A DNA stretch of 64,000 nt, taken from Hyphomicrobiales bacterium. Its GTDB lineage: Bacteria; Pseudomonadota; Alphaproteobacteria; Rhizobiales; Rhizobiaceae. Location: positions 1-64,000 of the forward strand of contig UBQW01000062.1 in assembly GCA_900467745.1 (NCBI GenBank), read 5' to 3'. A model generated the notes under the pieces. It was not told the origin of the DNA and ran no database searches. It saw only the letters and a program-made list of their open reading frames with translations. Positions 26,013 to 34,079 of the stretch are shown here, piece by piece; the stretch's first letter is position 1; every line of letters begins with the position of its first letter. The translations under genes and the position numbers were made by a program.

Positions 26013-26890
26013 TGCCCGCCCAATCGCGGCTAACCGCCAAATACTGGACAAAACGCTGGCGCAAGATGCGCAACGCCATCGCGCGCAAGCTTTTTGACAC
26101 GCGTAGGGGTCGCCGGATCCTCATCGAGAGTATGGGGCCGCGTGTCGTCTCCATGACGGTCGACGCGGGCGACCACCTGATGACCTTTTCTCCCTCAGAC
26201 TACATTGGCCGCAAGGTGTTTCGCAAAGGCCATTTCGAGCGCGATCACGTTGACCGATTGCTGAATATCCTGCGGCAGCGCTCGATATTGAAAGATGACA
26301 GCTACTTGCTCGAGATCGGTGGCAATATCGGCACCCAGACCGTCTATTTCGCGCTAGCGGGCGCCTATCGACATATCGTCACGATCGAGCCGGACCCGCG
26401 CAATTTTCCGCTCCTGCAACAAAACCTGCGTCAAAATCAGCTCGACCACATGGTGACGGCCGTTAATTGCGCAGCCGGCGACATCTCTGGCGAGATCGAC
26501 TTCTTCATGAACGCCAACAATCACGGCAAGAGCAGCGCGATCCGGCAAAGCCCGAGCGACACCAAGATCAGCGTGCCGGTTCGCTCAGTGACGGAGATCT
26601 TGAACGATTTCTCGATCGACCCTGCCGATATCGGCCTGGTCTGGATGGATATCGAAGGATATGAACCTGTCGCGTGCCGATCCATGGGGCCGCTCCTGTC
26701 GCGCCGCGTACCGCTTTACATGGAGTTCACACCCAGTTTTTACGGGTCCGAGCAGACCCGCGCTTTCATCGCCATGCTTGCCGGCTTTTACGATCGCTGC
26801 CTCGTCTTTTTCGAGACGGGCGCGAAGGAAATGGCCGTCAACGACCTGCGCGGCGACATCGATCAGTACGACGTGCTTTTCCTACCCTGA
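26012..26890 (+). CDS. FkbM-family methyltransferase
   Basis: This 292-residue SAM-dependent methyltransferase overlaps the cyclase stop by one base (TGATG). The SAM-binding motif is LLEIGGNIGTQTVYFAL, then VTIEPDPRNFPLLQQNL (acidic ribose ligand) and VWMDIEGYEPVACRSM, the FkbM hallmark DxEG. Members O-methylate sugars and other hydroxylated metabolites. The N-terminal roughly 80 residues are basic. Translational coupling to the CyaC-like cyclase suggests that sensing and glycan modification are expressed together. Confidence 0.88.
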   Translation: MPAQSRLTAKYWTKRWRKMRNAIARKLFDTRRGRRILIESMGPRVVSMTVDAGDHLMTFSPSDYIGRKVFRKGHFERDHVDRLLNILRQRSILKDDSYLLEIGGNIGTQTVYFALAGAYRHIVTIEPDPRNFPLLQQNLRQNQLDHMVTAVNCAAGDISGEIDFFMNANNHGKSSAIRQSPSDTKISVPVRSVTEILNDFSIDPADIGLVWMDIEGYEPVACRSMGPLLSRRVPLYMEFTPSFYGSEQTRAFIAMLAGFYDRCLVFFETGAKEMAVNDLRGDIDQYDVLFLP

Positions 26891-27370
26891 TCAACGGCGG
26901 CGGTAGAGGTAGTAGCGGCCTTCCTTGATGCCTGATGGAAGCGGCAGTGGCTCAAGCTCTGGCCGTTCGATCGGCAGGCCGCTGACGGCGACCCCGCCCT
27001 TTGCCAAAACGCCAACCATCAGTTGAGGCAGCCACGTCAGCGTTACCGCATCAATTTCATCATGACCGGTGCCGATATCGGCATGCGCGAGTGCAGCACC
27101 GATACCAATGAACGCCTGGCCCGATTCGCGGATCTCGCCGGTTACCATGTTCTCGGCCGGCGGCGTCGAGGAGGAATAAGAACGCACCTCGCGATCGAAG
27201 GCGACTATGCGGCGATCGGGAAAATGCTCTCGCAGATGATCGTAGGTCCGGCCATTGCCGAGCCCGAATTCGAGCACCGGGCCATCTATTTTTTGAACCA
27301 AATCAACGATTGCATTGAGAATATCACGCTGGGCCGTCAAACGGCGAATGAAGCTGTCGAGGCGGCTCAT
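26891..27370 (-). CDS. Class I SAM-dependent methyltransferase
   Basis: From MSRLDSFIRRLTAQRDILNA (ATG at 27370; a TTG start at 27463 would add 31 residues) this 159-residue protein carries VLEFGLGNGRTYDHLRE (SAM motif I) and RIVAFDREV (motif II Asp), then a short C-terminal half ending GRYYLYRRR. It resembles small rhizobial methyltransferases of unknown substrate. It converges with the FkbM gene with no spacer. Confidence 0.75.
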   Translation of the reverse strand: MSRLDSFIRRLTAQRDILNAIVDLVQKIDGPVLEFGLGNGRTYDHLREHFPDRRIVAFDREVRSYSSSTPPAENMVTGEIRESGQAFIGIGAALAHADIGTGHDEIDAVTLTWLPQLMVGVLAKGGVAVSGLPIERPELEPLPLPSGIKEGRYYLYRRR

Positions 27371-27756
27371 CTGTAACTGTGTCCGATCGTCGTTCTTGAA
27401 AGCGGATAAAAAGACATCACGCTTGTGGTATTGATGCCTGACAGCCGTGAGCGCTTTCCGCAAAGCCAGTGGGGCGCGGTTTTGCAGCCACGCGTTCGAA
27501 GCATGTGCGTTGGCGACAGAGCTAGCGGCAAAGGTTCAAGCGTGCAAGTCGGTTTGCGCCGACCCAAGGCGGTATCCCGGTTGAGTTCCAATACGCGAGC
27601 CAAGGCGGGAGGCAGGGCGGGGTCCAACACAGGATCCAAGCCAGGTTCAAATGACACGGTCGGTTGCCGCTGCGGATCGGATTGAAGCCAGTCACCACGC
27701 CTTGCCCGAACGAATTGGCATTGCCGCAGATCCGGCTGTCTGGTCTAAGTTCTAGC
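27371..27756. other. 386-bp region upstream of the DUF3095 gene
   Basis: No convincing gene. A 120-bp part (about 27550-27660) has imperfect repeats of the words CCAAGGCGG, GGTTCAA and GGATCCAAGCCAGG, which keep frames open on both strands but give Pro/Gly/Ser-rich nonsense. It should hold the promoter of the DUF3095 gene and perhaps that of the methyltransferase. Confidence 0.35.
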
Positions 27757-28932
27757 ATGAACGACATTTCCAATGACAGCTTCTTCCAAAGCGTGCCGAT
27801 CTTCGATCAGTTCGAGGGTGTGACCGATACGAACAACTATCGGCGTCTTCCCGATGATTGGGTGCTGGCGGTTGCCGATATCGTTGGCTCGACGCAGGCG
27901 ATCATGGACGGCCGCTACAAGGACGTGAACATGGCGGGTGCCAGCGTCATCTCCGCGGTGCTCAACGCGCTCGCGAAGGGTGACTACCCCTTCGTCTTTG
28001 GTGGCGATGGCGCTATCGTCGCCCTTCCCGGCTCGATGGAAAGCGCTGCGCGCCAAGCCCTTGCGGCCGCACAGCGTTGGGCTGAAGAAGATTTGCAACT
28101 GACGCTGCGTATCGCTCTGGTCCCCATCCGTGACATCAGACGCGAGGGACTGGACGTGCGCGTTGCACGCTATTCGGCAAGTCCCTTCGTGAGCTACGCG
28201 ATGTTTGCAGGTGGCGGAGGCAGCTGGGCGGAAGGTCAGATGAAAAAAGGCAACTACGCCATCGAACCCGCACCTCCAGGGTCGCGCCCCGATCTGACTG
28301 GCCTTTCTTGCCGATGGAACCCGATCCAGTCCCGAAACGGCGAAATCGCGTCGATCATCGTCGTGCCGGGCGTCCATGGCGTGACGCCGCAATTCCGGCA
28401 ACTGGTCAGCGACGTGGTCGCCATTTCCGCCGAGCAGAGCCGCGATGCACATCCGGTGCCAGCCGACGGCCCCGCTCTCGGCTTCTCGCTGAAAGGCATC
28501 AACAGGGAGGCGCACGCGACGGCGCCCCATGCTGGACCGCTCAGGCAGCGCATCATCATCATGCTGCAGATCGCTCTGACTGTGATCCTTCACAAGCTGA
28601 ACCTGAAGTTTGGAACCTTCGACGCCCGGCTCTACAAGCGTGATGTCGCCGGCAACTCCGACTTTCGCAAGTTCGATGACGGGCTGAAGATGACGATCGA
28701 CATTGATGCGCATCGCCTCGGCCTCATCCGGACGCTCTTGGAAAAGGCACAAGCCGACGGCACAGCGCGGTACGGCCTACACAGCCAGGCATCGGCACTC
28801 ATGACCTGTTTCGTGCCGACGCCGCTGTCGCGCGATCATATGCATTTCATCGATGGAGCGAGCGGCGGCTATGCTGTCGCCGCCAGCCAGATAACGGGCA
28901 AAACGCTGTCGATCGACGAAGTCACGCCTTGA
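27757..28932 (+). CDS. DUF3095 protein (divergent nucleotide-cyclase-like)
   Basis: Start ATG at 27757 (MNDISNDSFFQSVPIFDQFE). The 391-residue protein belongs to DUF3095, a family related to class III cyclases. ADIVGSTQAI corresponds to the first metal Asp region (usually DIxxFT) and FVFGGDGAIVALPG to the GD-x-x-x-x-x-F region. The base-selecting Lys is not recognisable. The C-terminal half includes VILHKLNLKFGTFD and a KFDDGLKMTIDI motif found across the family. Activity is not established for this protein. Its end overlaps the convergent dehydrogenase gene by 11 bp. Confidence 0.8.
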   Translation: MNDISNDSFFQSVPIFDQFEGVTDTNNYRRLPDDWVLAVADIVGSTQAIMDGRYKDVNMAGASVISAVLNALAKGDYPFVFGGDGAIVALPGSMESAARQALAAAQRWAEEDLQLTLRIALVPIRDIRREGLDVRVARYSASPFVSYAMFAGGGGSWAEGQMKKGNYAIEPAPPGSRPDLTGLSCRWNPIQSRNGEIASIIVVPGVHGVTPQFRQLVSDVVAISAEQSRDAHPVPADGPALGFSLKGINREAHATAPHAGPLRQRIIIMLQIALTVILHKLNLKFGTFDARLYKRDVAGNSDFRKFDDGLKMTIDIDAHRLGLIRTLLEKAQADGTARYGLHSQASALMTCFVPTPLSRDHMHFIDGASGGYAVAASQITGKTLSIDEVTP

Positions 28933-30262
28933 CGATGGTCTCGGCGGTAATCCCGAGCCGCGCGAATACGTTGCGCGTGTCGACGATCAGTGCGCCGCTT
29001 TCGGCAAGGCGCTTGTAGTCGACACCGTCGTGATCCGTTGCGACCAGGATCGCGTCATATCCTGCCAGCACCTCATCGGTGAGCGCCACGGACTGACGCC
29101 CCTTTAGCGCTTGGTACTCACGCGTTGATGGGATCTGCGGCACATGCGGATCGTGATAATCCGCGCGGCCGCCACGTTCCTCGATCACCTCGATCAGCCG
29201 CAGGGACGGGCTCTCGCGAATATCGGCCACGTTCTTCTTGTAGGCAAGGCCGATCATGAGAACGCGCGAACGGCTGAGCGCCTTGCCGACACGGATATCC
29301 AGCGCTTCCGCAAGCTTGCCGATCACATAGCGCGGCATCGCCGAGTTGATCTCGCCGGCGAGCTCTATGAAACGCGTGGGAAGTTCGTATTCCCGCGACT
29401 TCCAGGTGAGATAAAAGGGATCGATCGGAATGCAGTGACCGCCCAGCCCCGGACCCGGATAGAACGGCATGTAGCCGAACGGCTTGGTCTTGGCCGCATC
29501 GATCACTTCCCAGACGTCGATACCCATCGCCGCGTAGACGGTCTTCAGCTCGTTGACGAGCGCGATATTGACGGACCGGAAGATGTTCTCCGTCAGCTTG
29601 ACGGCTTCCGCGGTGGCATTCGACGACACGGGAACAACTGTCTTCACGGCAGCGCCATAGAAGGCGGACATCAGCGACAGGGCCTCGGCACCATCGCCGG
29701 CAACGACCTTGGGGATCGTAGCCGTATTGAAATGCTGGTTGCCAGGGTCTTCGCGCTCCGGCGAAAAGCCGACAAAAAAGTCAGTTCCAGATTTCAGGCC
29801 GGTCTTTTCAAGGATGACCTTCACGACATCGTCGGTGGTGCCAGGATATGTGGTCGATTCCAGCACCACCAGCTGGCCCTTGCGCAGATGCTCGCCGATC
29901 GTGCGCGACGTCGCTTCAACAAACGACAAGTCCGGGTCCCGGTGCTTGGTGAGCGGCGTCGGCACACAGATGACGATGACGTCGCACTCGGCTAAGCCGG
30001 AAAATTCGGTCGTCGCGGCAAAGCGGCCGGCATCGATCTGAGCCTGCAAGTCGGCGCTGGTGACCGCATCGATATAGGAGCTGCGCGCATCGATGGCGAC
30101 GATCTTCTTCGGATCGACATCGAAGCCGGTGACCGCGAAGCCGCTACGGGCGATCGCCATGGCGAGCGGTAAGCCGACATAGCCGAGGCCGATGATACCG
30201 GCGCGAGCCGTGCGGGTCTCAATCTTGTTGGAAAGATCGTCGAATACAGAGGTGCTTTGCAA
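28922..30262 (-). CDS. Nucleotide-sugar dehydrogenase (UDP-GlcNAc/UDP-glucose 6-dehydrogenase type)
   Basis: The likely start is TTG at 30262 (LQSTSVFDDL...), since the family begins about there; the frame is open to a GTG at 30376. NAD-binding GIIGLGYVGLPLA is near the N-terminus, then CVPTPL, ESTTYPGTT, FSPEREDPGN, the central AEAVKLTENIFRSVNIALVNE and catalytic Cys in GPGLGGHCIPIDPFYL, ending ESPSLRLIEV. This pattern matches the WbpA/TviB/WecC group, which oxidises UDP-HexNAc to uronic acids for polysaccharides. It would supply an acidic sugar to the neighbouring glycosyltransferases. Confidence 0.88.
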   Translation of the reverse strand: MQSTSVFDDLSNKIETRTARAGIIGLGYVGLPLAMAIARSGFAVTGFDVDPKKIVAIDARSSYIDAVTSADLQAQIDAGRFAATTEFSGLAECDVIVICVPTPLTKHRDPDLSFVEATSRTIGEHLRKGQLVVLESTTYPGTTDDVVKVILEKTGLKSGTDFFVGFSPEREDPGNQHFNTATIPKVVAGDGAEALSLMSAFYGAAVKTVVPVSSNATAEAVKLTENIFRSVNIALVNELKTVYAAMGIDVWEVIDAAKTKPFGYMPFYPGPGLGGHCIPIDPFYLTWKSREYELPTRFIELAGEINSAMPRYVIGKLAEALDIRVGKALSRSRVLMIGLAYKKNVADIRESPSLRLIEVIEERGGRADYHDPHVPQIPSTREYQALKGRQSVALTDEVLAGYDAILVATDHDGVDYKRLAESGALIVDTRNVFARLGITAETIVKA

Positions 30263-30660
30263 AGCGGGTCTCGCCTGAAACAGAAAGGAATTCTGATCTA
30301 GTGTAAGATCGCGGCGAATTAAACCCGCTAATCGGCATATTGGACAACTGACGCGAACGTGAACACAGAGCGGCACCTAGCAGGCTGATCGTCGCGGTGT
30401 TGCTAAAATGACTCGGCCTCCCGCAGACATTTGGAGGAACAGCGGAATTTGCCCCACGCCCATTGTCTCGTGTGGATGGCGGACCTATCTAGAGTGTATA
30501 ACCAACCATCAAAAGGCAGCTTATCCGGCCGCACTCACCTGTGGCCTGACAGGTAACTCCGCCGCCTTGGCGGATCGTTGACACAATAATACTGCTCGTT
30601 CATCCTCATTCGCCTGGCGCACATAGTGCAGCTGGACGATTATCCGACGTTTTTTCGGGG
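30263..30660. promoter_or_regulatory. 398-bp divergent intergenic region
   Basis: Lies between the leftward nucleotide-sugar dehydrogenase and the rightward cyclase. No ORF has coding character. It must contain both promoters; I cannot point to individual boxes with confidence. Confidence 0.4.
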
Positions 30661-30672
30661 GTGACGCGCCTT

Positions 30673-32034
30673 ATGAGGATATTAGCAGGCATGGGCGCGA
30701 TCGATACCAGGGTATCTTCAATTCTACTGGACCGTGTTGCTGAGTGGCTGACGAATTCGTCGCTGGCGGGCGACGATCTAGAAAACATCGTTCGCGGCTT
30801 CTGCGAGCGCATCGCGGCTGCAGGCCTTCCTATCGCGCGGGTTCACCTCACCTTCTCGATGTTGCATCCCCTGTACGATGCACTCAGTTTCACTTGGAAA
30901 AGAGCAAGCGGTGTGACGATTGAAGGGTATCGCCATGCAGCGGGGCAGAAGCCCGATCGCTTCCTGCAGAGCCCTTATTACTATCTCCTCGACAATAATT
31001 TACAGCATATCCGTCGCCATATACCGGCCGACGGGCAGGTGGAGTTTCCCGTTTTCGCCGATCTGCGCGCTGAACGGATCACCGATTACCTCGCCTTCGT
31101 GCAGCCATTCGGCGATGGCTCGGTGCAGGGCATGATGGGTTCATGGTCGACCGACAGCCATTCCGGCTTTTCCGACGACATGATCGACGCCTTGTTGCGG
31201 ATGCAGAACCACCTCGCCGTTGCAGCCAAGATGGCCGTACTCGGCAAGCTCGCCAACAACATGCTGACCACCTATCTTGGCGGTGATGCGGGCAAGCGCG
31301 TCCTCAACGGCCAGATTCGTCGCGGAGATGGTGAAACTATCCGTGCCGCGCTGGTGATGGGTGACATGCGACAGTCTACCGTCTACGCCGAAAAGGAAGG
31401 CCGCCAGAATTACATCGACACGCTGAACCAGTTTTTCGACGCAATCGCCGCGCCATTCAATCGAAATGGTGGCGAGATCCTGAGCTTCATAGGGGATGGC
31501 TTCCTAGCCGTCTATCCATGCGGGCGCCACAAGGATCCGTCGAAAATCGCCTGTCAGGCCGCCCTGTCGGCTGTTCACCAGGCCCAGTCTCGGGTCTGCG
31601 AACTCAACAGCGAGCGCCAGGCCAACGGCTTGGGCAAGATCTCCTACGGCATCGGCCTGCATGTCGGCAATGTCATGTTCGGCAATGTCGGCTTGAAGGA
31701 CAGGCTGACGTTTTCGGCCTTCGGCTCCGCCGTCAACGAGGTGCAGCGGCTGCAGTCGCTGACCAAGAAATATTCGCGCGAGGTCGTCGCCAGCCAGGCC
31801 TTTGCTGGCTATTGCGGCGGAGAATGGACGACGCTGGGTGAGGAAAAGCTGCGCGGCGTGCGCCAGAAAATCACTGTTTTGCAACCGCACGCGCCAACCC
31901 CGCAGCTGCACACCGACGAGGGCATCGATGAGGCACCTCACGATGCGCTGTCGGAGGCCGAGCAGGTCATCCTTCTCCACCGCGATGCTCGCAAGCAGGC
32001 CACAGCCCCGACAGCTGACAAGTTCATGCAGTAA
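30673..32034 (+). CDS. Class III nucleotide cyclase-like protein with altered substrate pocket
   Basis: Start ATG at 30673 (GTG at 30661 possible). The N-terminal 220 residues form a soluble sensor-like region found in rhizobial cyclases (VHLTFSMLHPLYDALSFTW, FVQPFGDGSVQGMMGSWST). The C-terminal domain has LVMGDMRQST (metal Asp about 231), GGEILSFIGDGFLAVYP (Asp about 275), and NEVQRL (Asn/Arg). The adenine-recognising Lys of GG-x-x-x-K-F-x-GD is Ser (about 271), and DYT/TxxG becomes FSAFG. The product may differ from cAMP, or the domain may be a sensor only. It lies 146 bp before the peptide ABC operon, on the same strand. Confidence 0.82.
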   Translation: MRILAGMGAIDTRVSSILLDRVAEWLTNSSLAGDDLENIVRGFCERIAAAGLPIARVHLTFSMLHPLYDALSFTWKRASGVTIEGYRHAAGQKPDRFLQSPYYYLLDNNLQHIRRHIPADGQVEFPVFADLRAERITDYLAFVQPFGDGSVQGMMGSWSTDSHSGFSDDMIDALLRMQNHLAVAAKMAVLGKLANNMLTTYLGGDAGKRVLNGQIRRGDGETIRAALVMGDMRQSTVYAEKEGRQNYIDTLNQFFDAIAAPFNRNGGEILSFIGDGFLAVYPCGRHKDPSKIACQAALSAVHQAQSRVCELNSERQANGLGKISYGIGLHVGNVMFGNVGLKDRLTFSAFGSAVNEVQRLQSLTKKYSREVVASQAFAGYCGGEWTTLGEEKLRGVRQKITVLQPHAPTPQLHTDEGIDEAPHDALSEAEQVILLHRDARKQATAPTADKFMQ

Positions 32035-32180
32035 CGTTCGGAGCGATGCCTTGGGCCGAGGCTGACAAAAAGGCAGAAATCTCCCCAATTTCAATCAGTT
32101 CGTCATCAACTGGACACCCTGATTGCCGTACGCTAGTGTCTTCGCAATAGATACGAAGAAAACTGGGGAATCTCATTGGT

Positions 32181-34079
32181 ATGGCGTCCGCGTCCGATCT
32201 GCTACGCATCGAAAATCTTGATATCTCCTTTACGGTTTTCGGCGACAAGCTGCGTGTCGTGAAGAACGCAAATTTGCGCATCCTGCCGGGCAAGGTGACG
32301 GCGCTGGTGGGCGAGTCGGGTTCTGGCAAGTCGGTTATCAGCCAAAGCATTATGGGTATTTTGCCCAATCCCGCCCAGGCTACGGGAAGCATACTCTTCA
32401 CCGACCCCTTGGACGGCAAGGCCACGGATATTTTGAAATACTCGCGCGACAGCGAAGAGATGCGCGATTTGCGCGGCCGGCGCATGGCGACGATTTTCCA
32501 GGAGCCGATGACATCGCTGTCACCGCTGCACACTGTGGGCAATCAGATCAGTGAATCGCTGCTGATCCATACGGACGCGACCAAGAAAGAAGCACGGCAG
32601 AAGACGGAGGAGATGCTCGGTCTTGTCGGCTTCGCCAATCCGAAGCGGACATTCGACATGTACCCCTTCGAACTGTCGGGCGGCATGCGCCAGCGCGCCA
32701 TGATCGCCATGGCGCTCATCTGCAACCCCGCTTTGTTGATCGCCGACGAGCCGACGACCGCGCTCGACGTGACGATCCAGGCGCAGATCCTCGAACTGCT
32801 GCGCGATCTGCAGCACAAGCTTGGCATGGCAATGCTGCTGATCACCCATGATCTCGGCGTCGTCGCCAACATGGCCGACGAAGTCGTCGTCATCTACCAT
32901 GGCGAGATCATGGAAGCTGGGCCGGTGGAATCGATCTTCCGCAATCCGCAGCACCCCTATCTCAAGGGCCTGATGGCCGCCGTTCCTCACTTCGACATGC
33001 GAGAAGGCGAGCGGCTGAAGGCGCTGCGGGACGTTCCGGTCAACCTCGAATCCCTCGTCGGCAAGAAAAAGGCCAAGGTGGCGGTCGAGGGGCCTGAGGT
33101 GCTCTTGTCGGTCAACAATCTGACCAAGACCTTCAAGACACGCAACCGCGGCCTGTTCGGCATGGGCGACCACGCGGGCGTTCGCGCGGTCGACGATGTC
33201 AGCTTCGATATTCGCCGTGGCGAGTGCCTTGGCCTCGTCGGTGAATCTGGCTGCGGCAAGACCACCGTCAGCAAGATCCTCATGCGGGCGATGGCGCCGG
33301 ATAGCGGCTCGGTGATCTTCAACGACGGCAGGGATGTCGTCGACGTCCTGTCCGTCACCGGCGATGATCTGCAGGAACTGCGCACCAATATCCAGATGGT
33401 CTTCCAGGACCCGGTCTCGTCGCTGTCTCCTCGTATGACTGTTCGCAATATCCTTTCCGAGCCGCTCGAAATCCACGATCGCGGTGACAGTGCAGAGCGC
33501 AATCGCAAGGTTGAAGCGCTGATGGGCGCGATCGGGCTCGATAAGCGCTATCTCAACCGCTATCCGCACAGTTTCTCTGGCGGTCAACGACAGCGCATCG
33601 GGATTGCGCGCGCGCTGGCACTCGGGCCTAAGCTCATCATTCTCGATGAACCCGTCTCCGCACTTGACGTTTCGGTCCAGGCCCAGATCCTTAACCTGTT
33701 GAAGGATCTCCAAAAGGAACTCGGGCTGACCTATCTGTTCATCTCGCACAATCTGGCCGTGGTCGACTACATGGCCGATCGCATCGCGGTGATGTGCAAG
33801 GGGCGCATCGTCGAGATCGCGCCGCGGGAGATCATCCTGCGAGATCCGGTCCATCCCTACACCAAATCTCTCCTGGCCGCGGTCCCCTTCCCCGATCTTG
33901 ACCGGCCGCTGGACTTCGAGGCTCTGCGCAAGAACGGTGCGGCTGACAAGCAGAACTGGGGCGTGACCTTTACTGCCGAACACGACGACGTATCGGAACT
34001 CGACTATGCCGATCTTGGCAACGGTCATTTCGTGCGCGCCCGGAAAGGCGCCGACGCAAAGGAGTTGCGCGCATGGTAA
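32181..34079 (+). CDS. Oligopeptide-type ABC transporter, fused double ATPase (DppD-DppF-like)
   Basis: This 632-residue cytoplasmic ATPase contains two complete nucleotide-binding domains. Domain 1: GESGSGKS, LSGGMRQRAMIAMAL, LIADEPTTALDVT. Domain 2: GESGCGKTT, FSGGQRQRIGIARAL, LIILDEPVSALDVS. Each is followed by the YLKGLMAAVP / YTKSLLAAVP segment of the Opp/Dpp C-terminal oligo_HPY extension. The fused layout is common in alphaproteobacteria. It powers import by the two permeases downstream. Its stop overlaps the binding-protein start by 7 bp. Substrate class peptide or opine-like; exact ligand unknown. Confidence 0.93.
   Translation: MASASDLLRIENLDISFTVFGDKLRVVKNANLRILPGKVTALVGESGSGKSVISQSIMGILPNPAQATGSILFTDPLDGKATDILKYSRDSEEMRDLRGRRMATIFQEPMTSLSPLHTVGNQISESLLIHTDATKKEARQKTEEMLGLVGFANPKRTFDMYPFELSGGMRQRAMIAMALICNPALLIADEPTTALDVTIQAQILELLRDLQHKLGMAMLLITHDLGVVANMADEVVVIYHGEIMEAGPVESIFRNPQHPYLKGLMAAVPHFDMREGERLKALRDVPVNLESLVGKKKAKVAVEGPEVLLSVNNLTKTFKTRNRGLFGMGDHAGVRAVDDVSFDIRRGECLGLVGESGCGKTTVSKILMRAMAPDSGSVIFNDGRDVVDVLSVTGDDLQELRTNIQMVFQDPVSSLSPRMTVRNILSEPLEIHDRGDSAERNRKVEALMGAIGLDKRYLNRYPHSFSGGQRQRIGIARALALGPKLIILDEPVSALDVSVQAQILNLLKDLQKELGLTYLFISHNLAVVDYMADRIAVMCKGRIVEIAPREIILRDPVHPYTKSLLAAVPFPDLDRPLDFEALRKNGAADKQNWGVTFTAEHDDVSELDYADLGNGHFVRARKGADAKELRAW

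Noticed and set aside
27425..27685. Repeat-rich plus- and minus-strand frames in the 27.4-27.7 kb gap; possible repeat array
   Set aside because: The repeats are short, irregular and without constant spacers, so it is not a CRISPR array, and the translations are low-complexity.
32520..34028. 502-residue minus-strand frame
   Set aside because: Antisense to the fused double ATPase gene; low-complexity Arg/Asp/His composition typical of GC-rich shadows.
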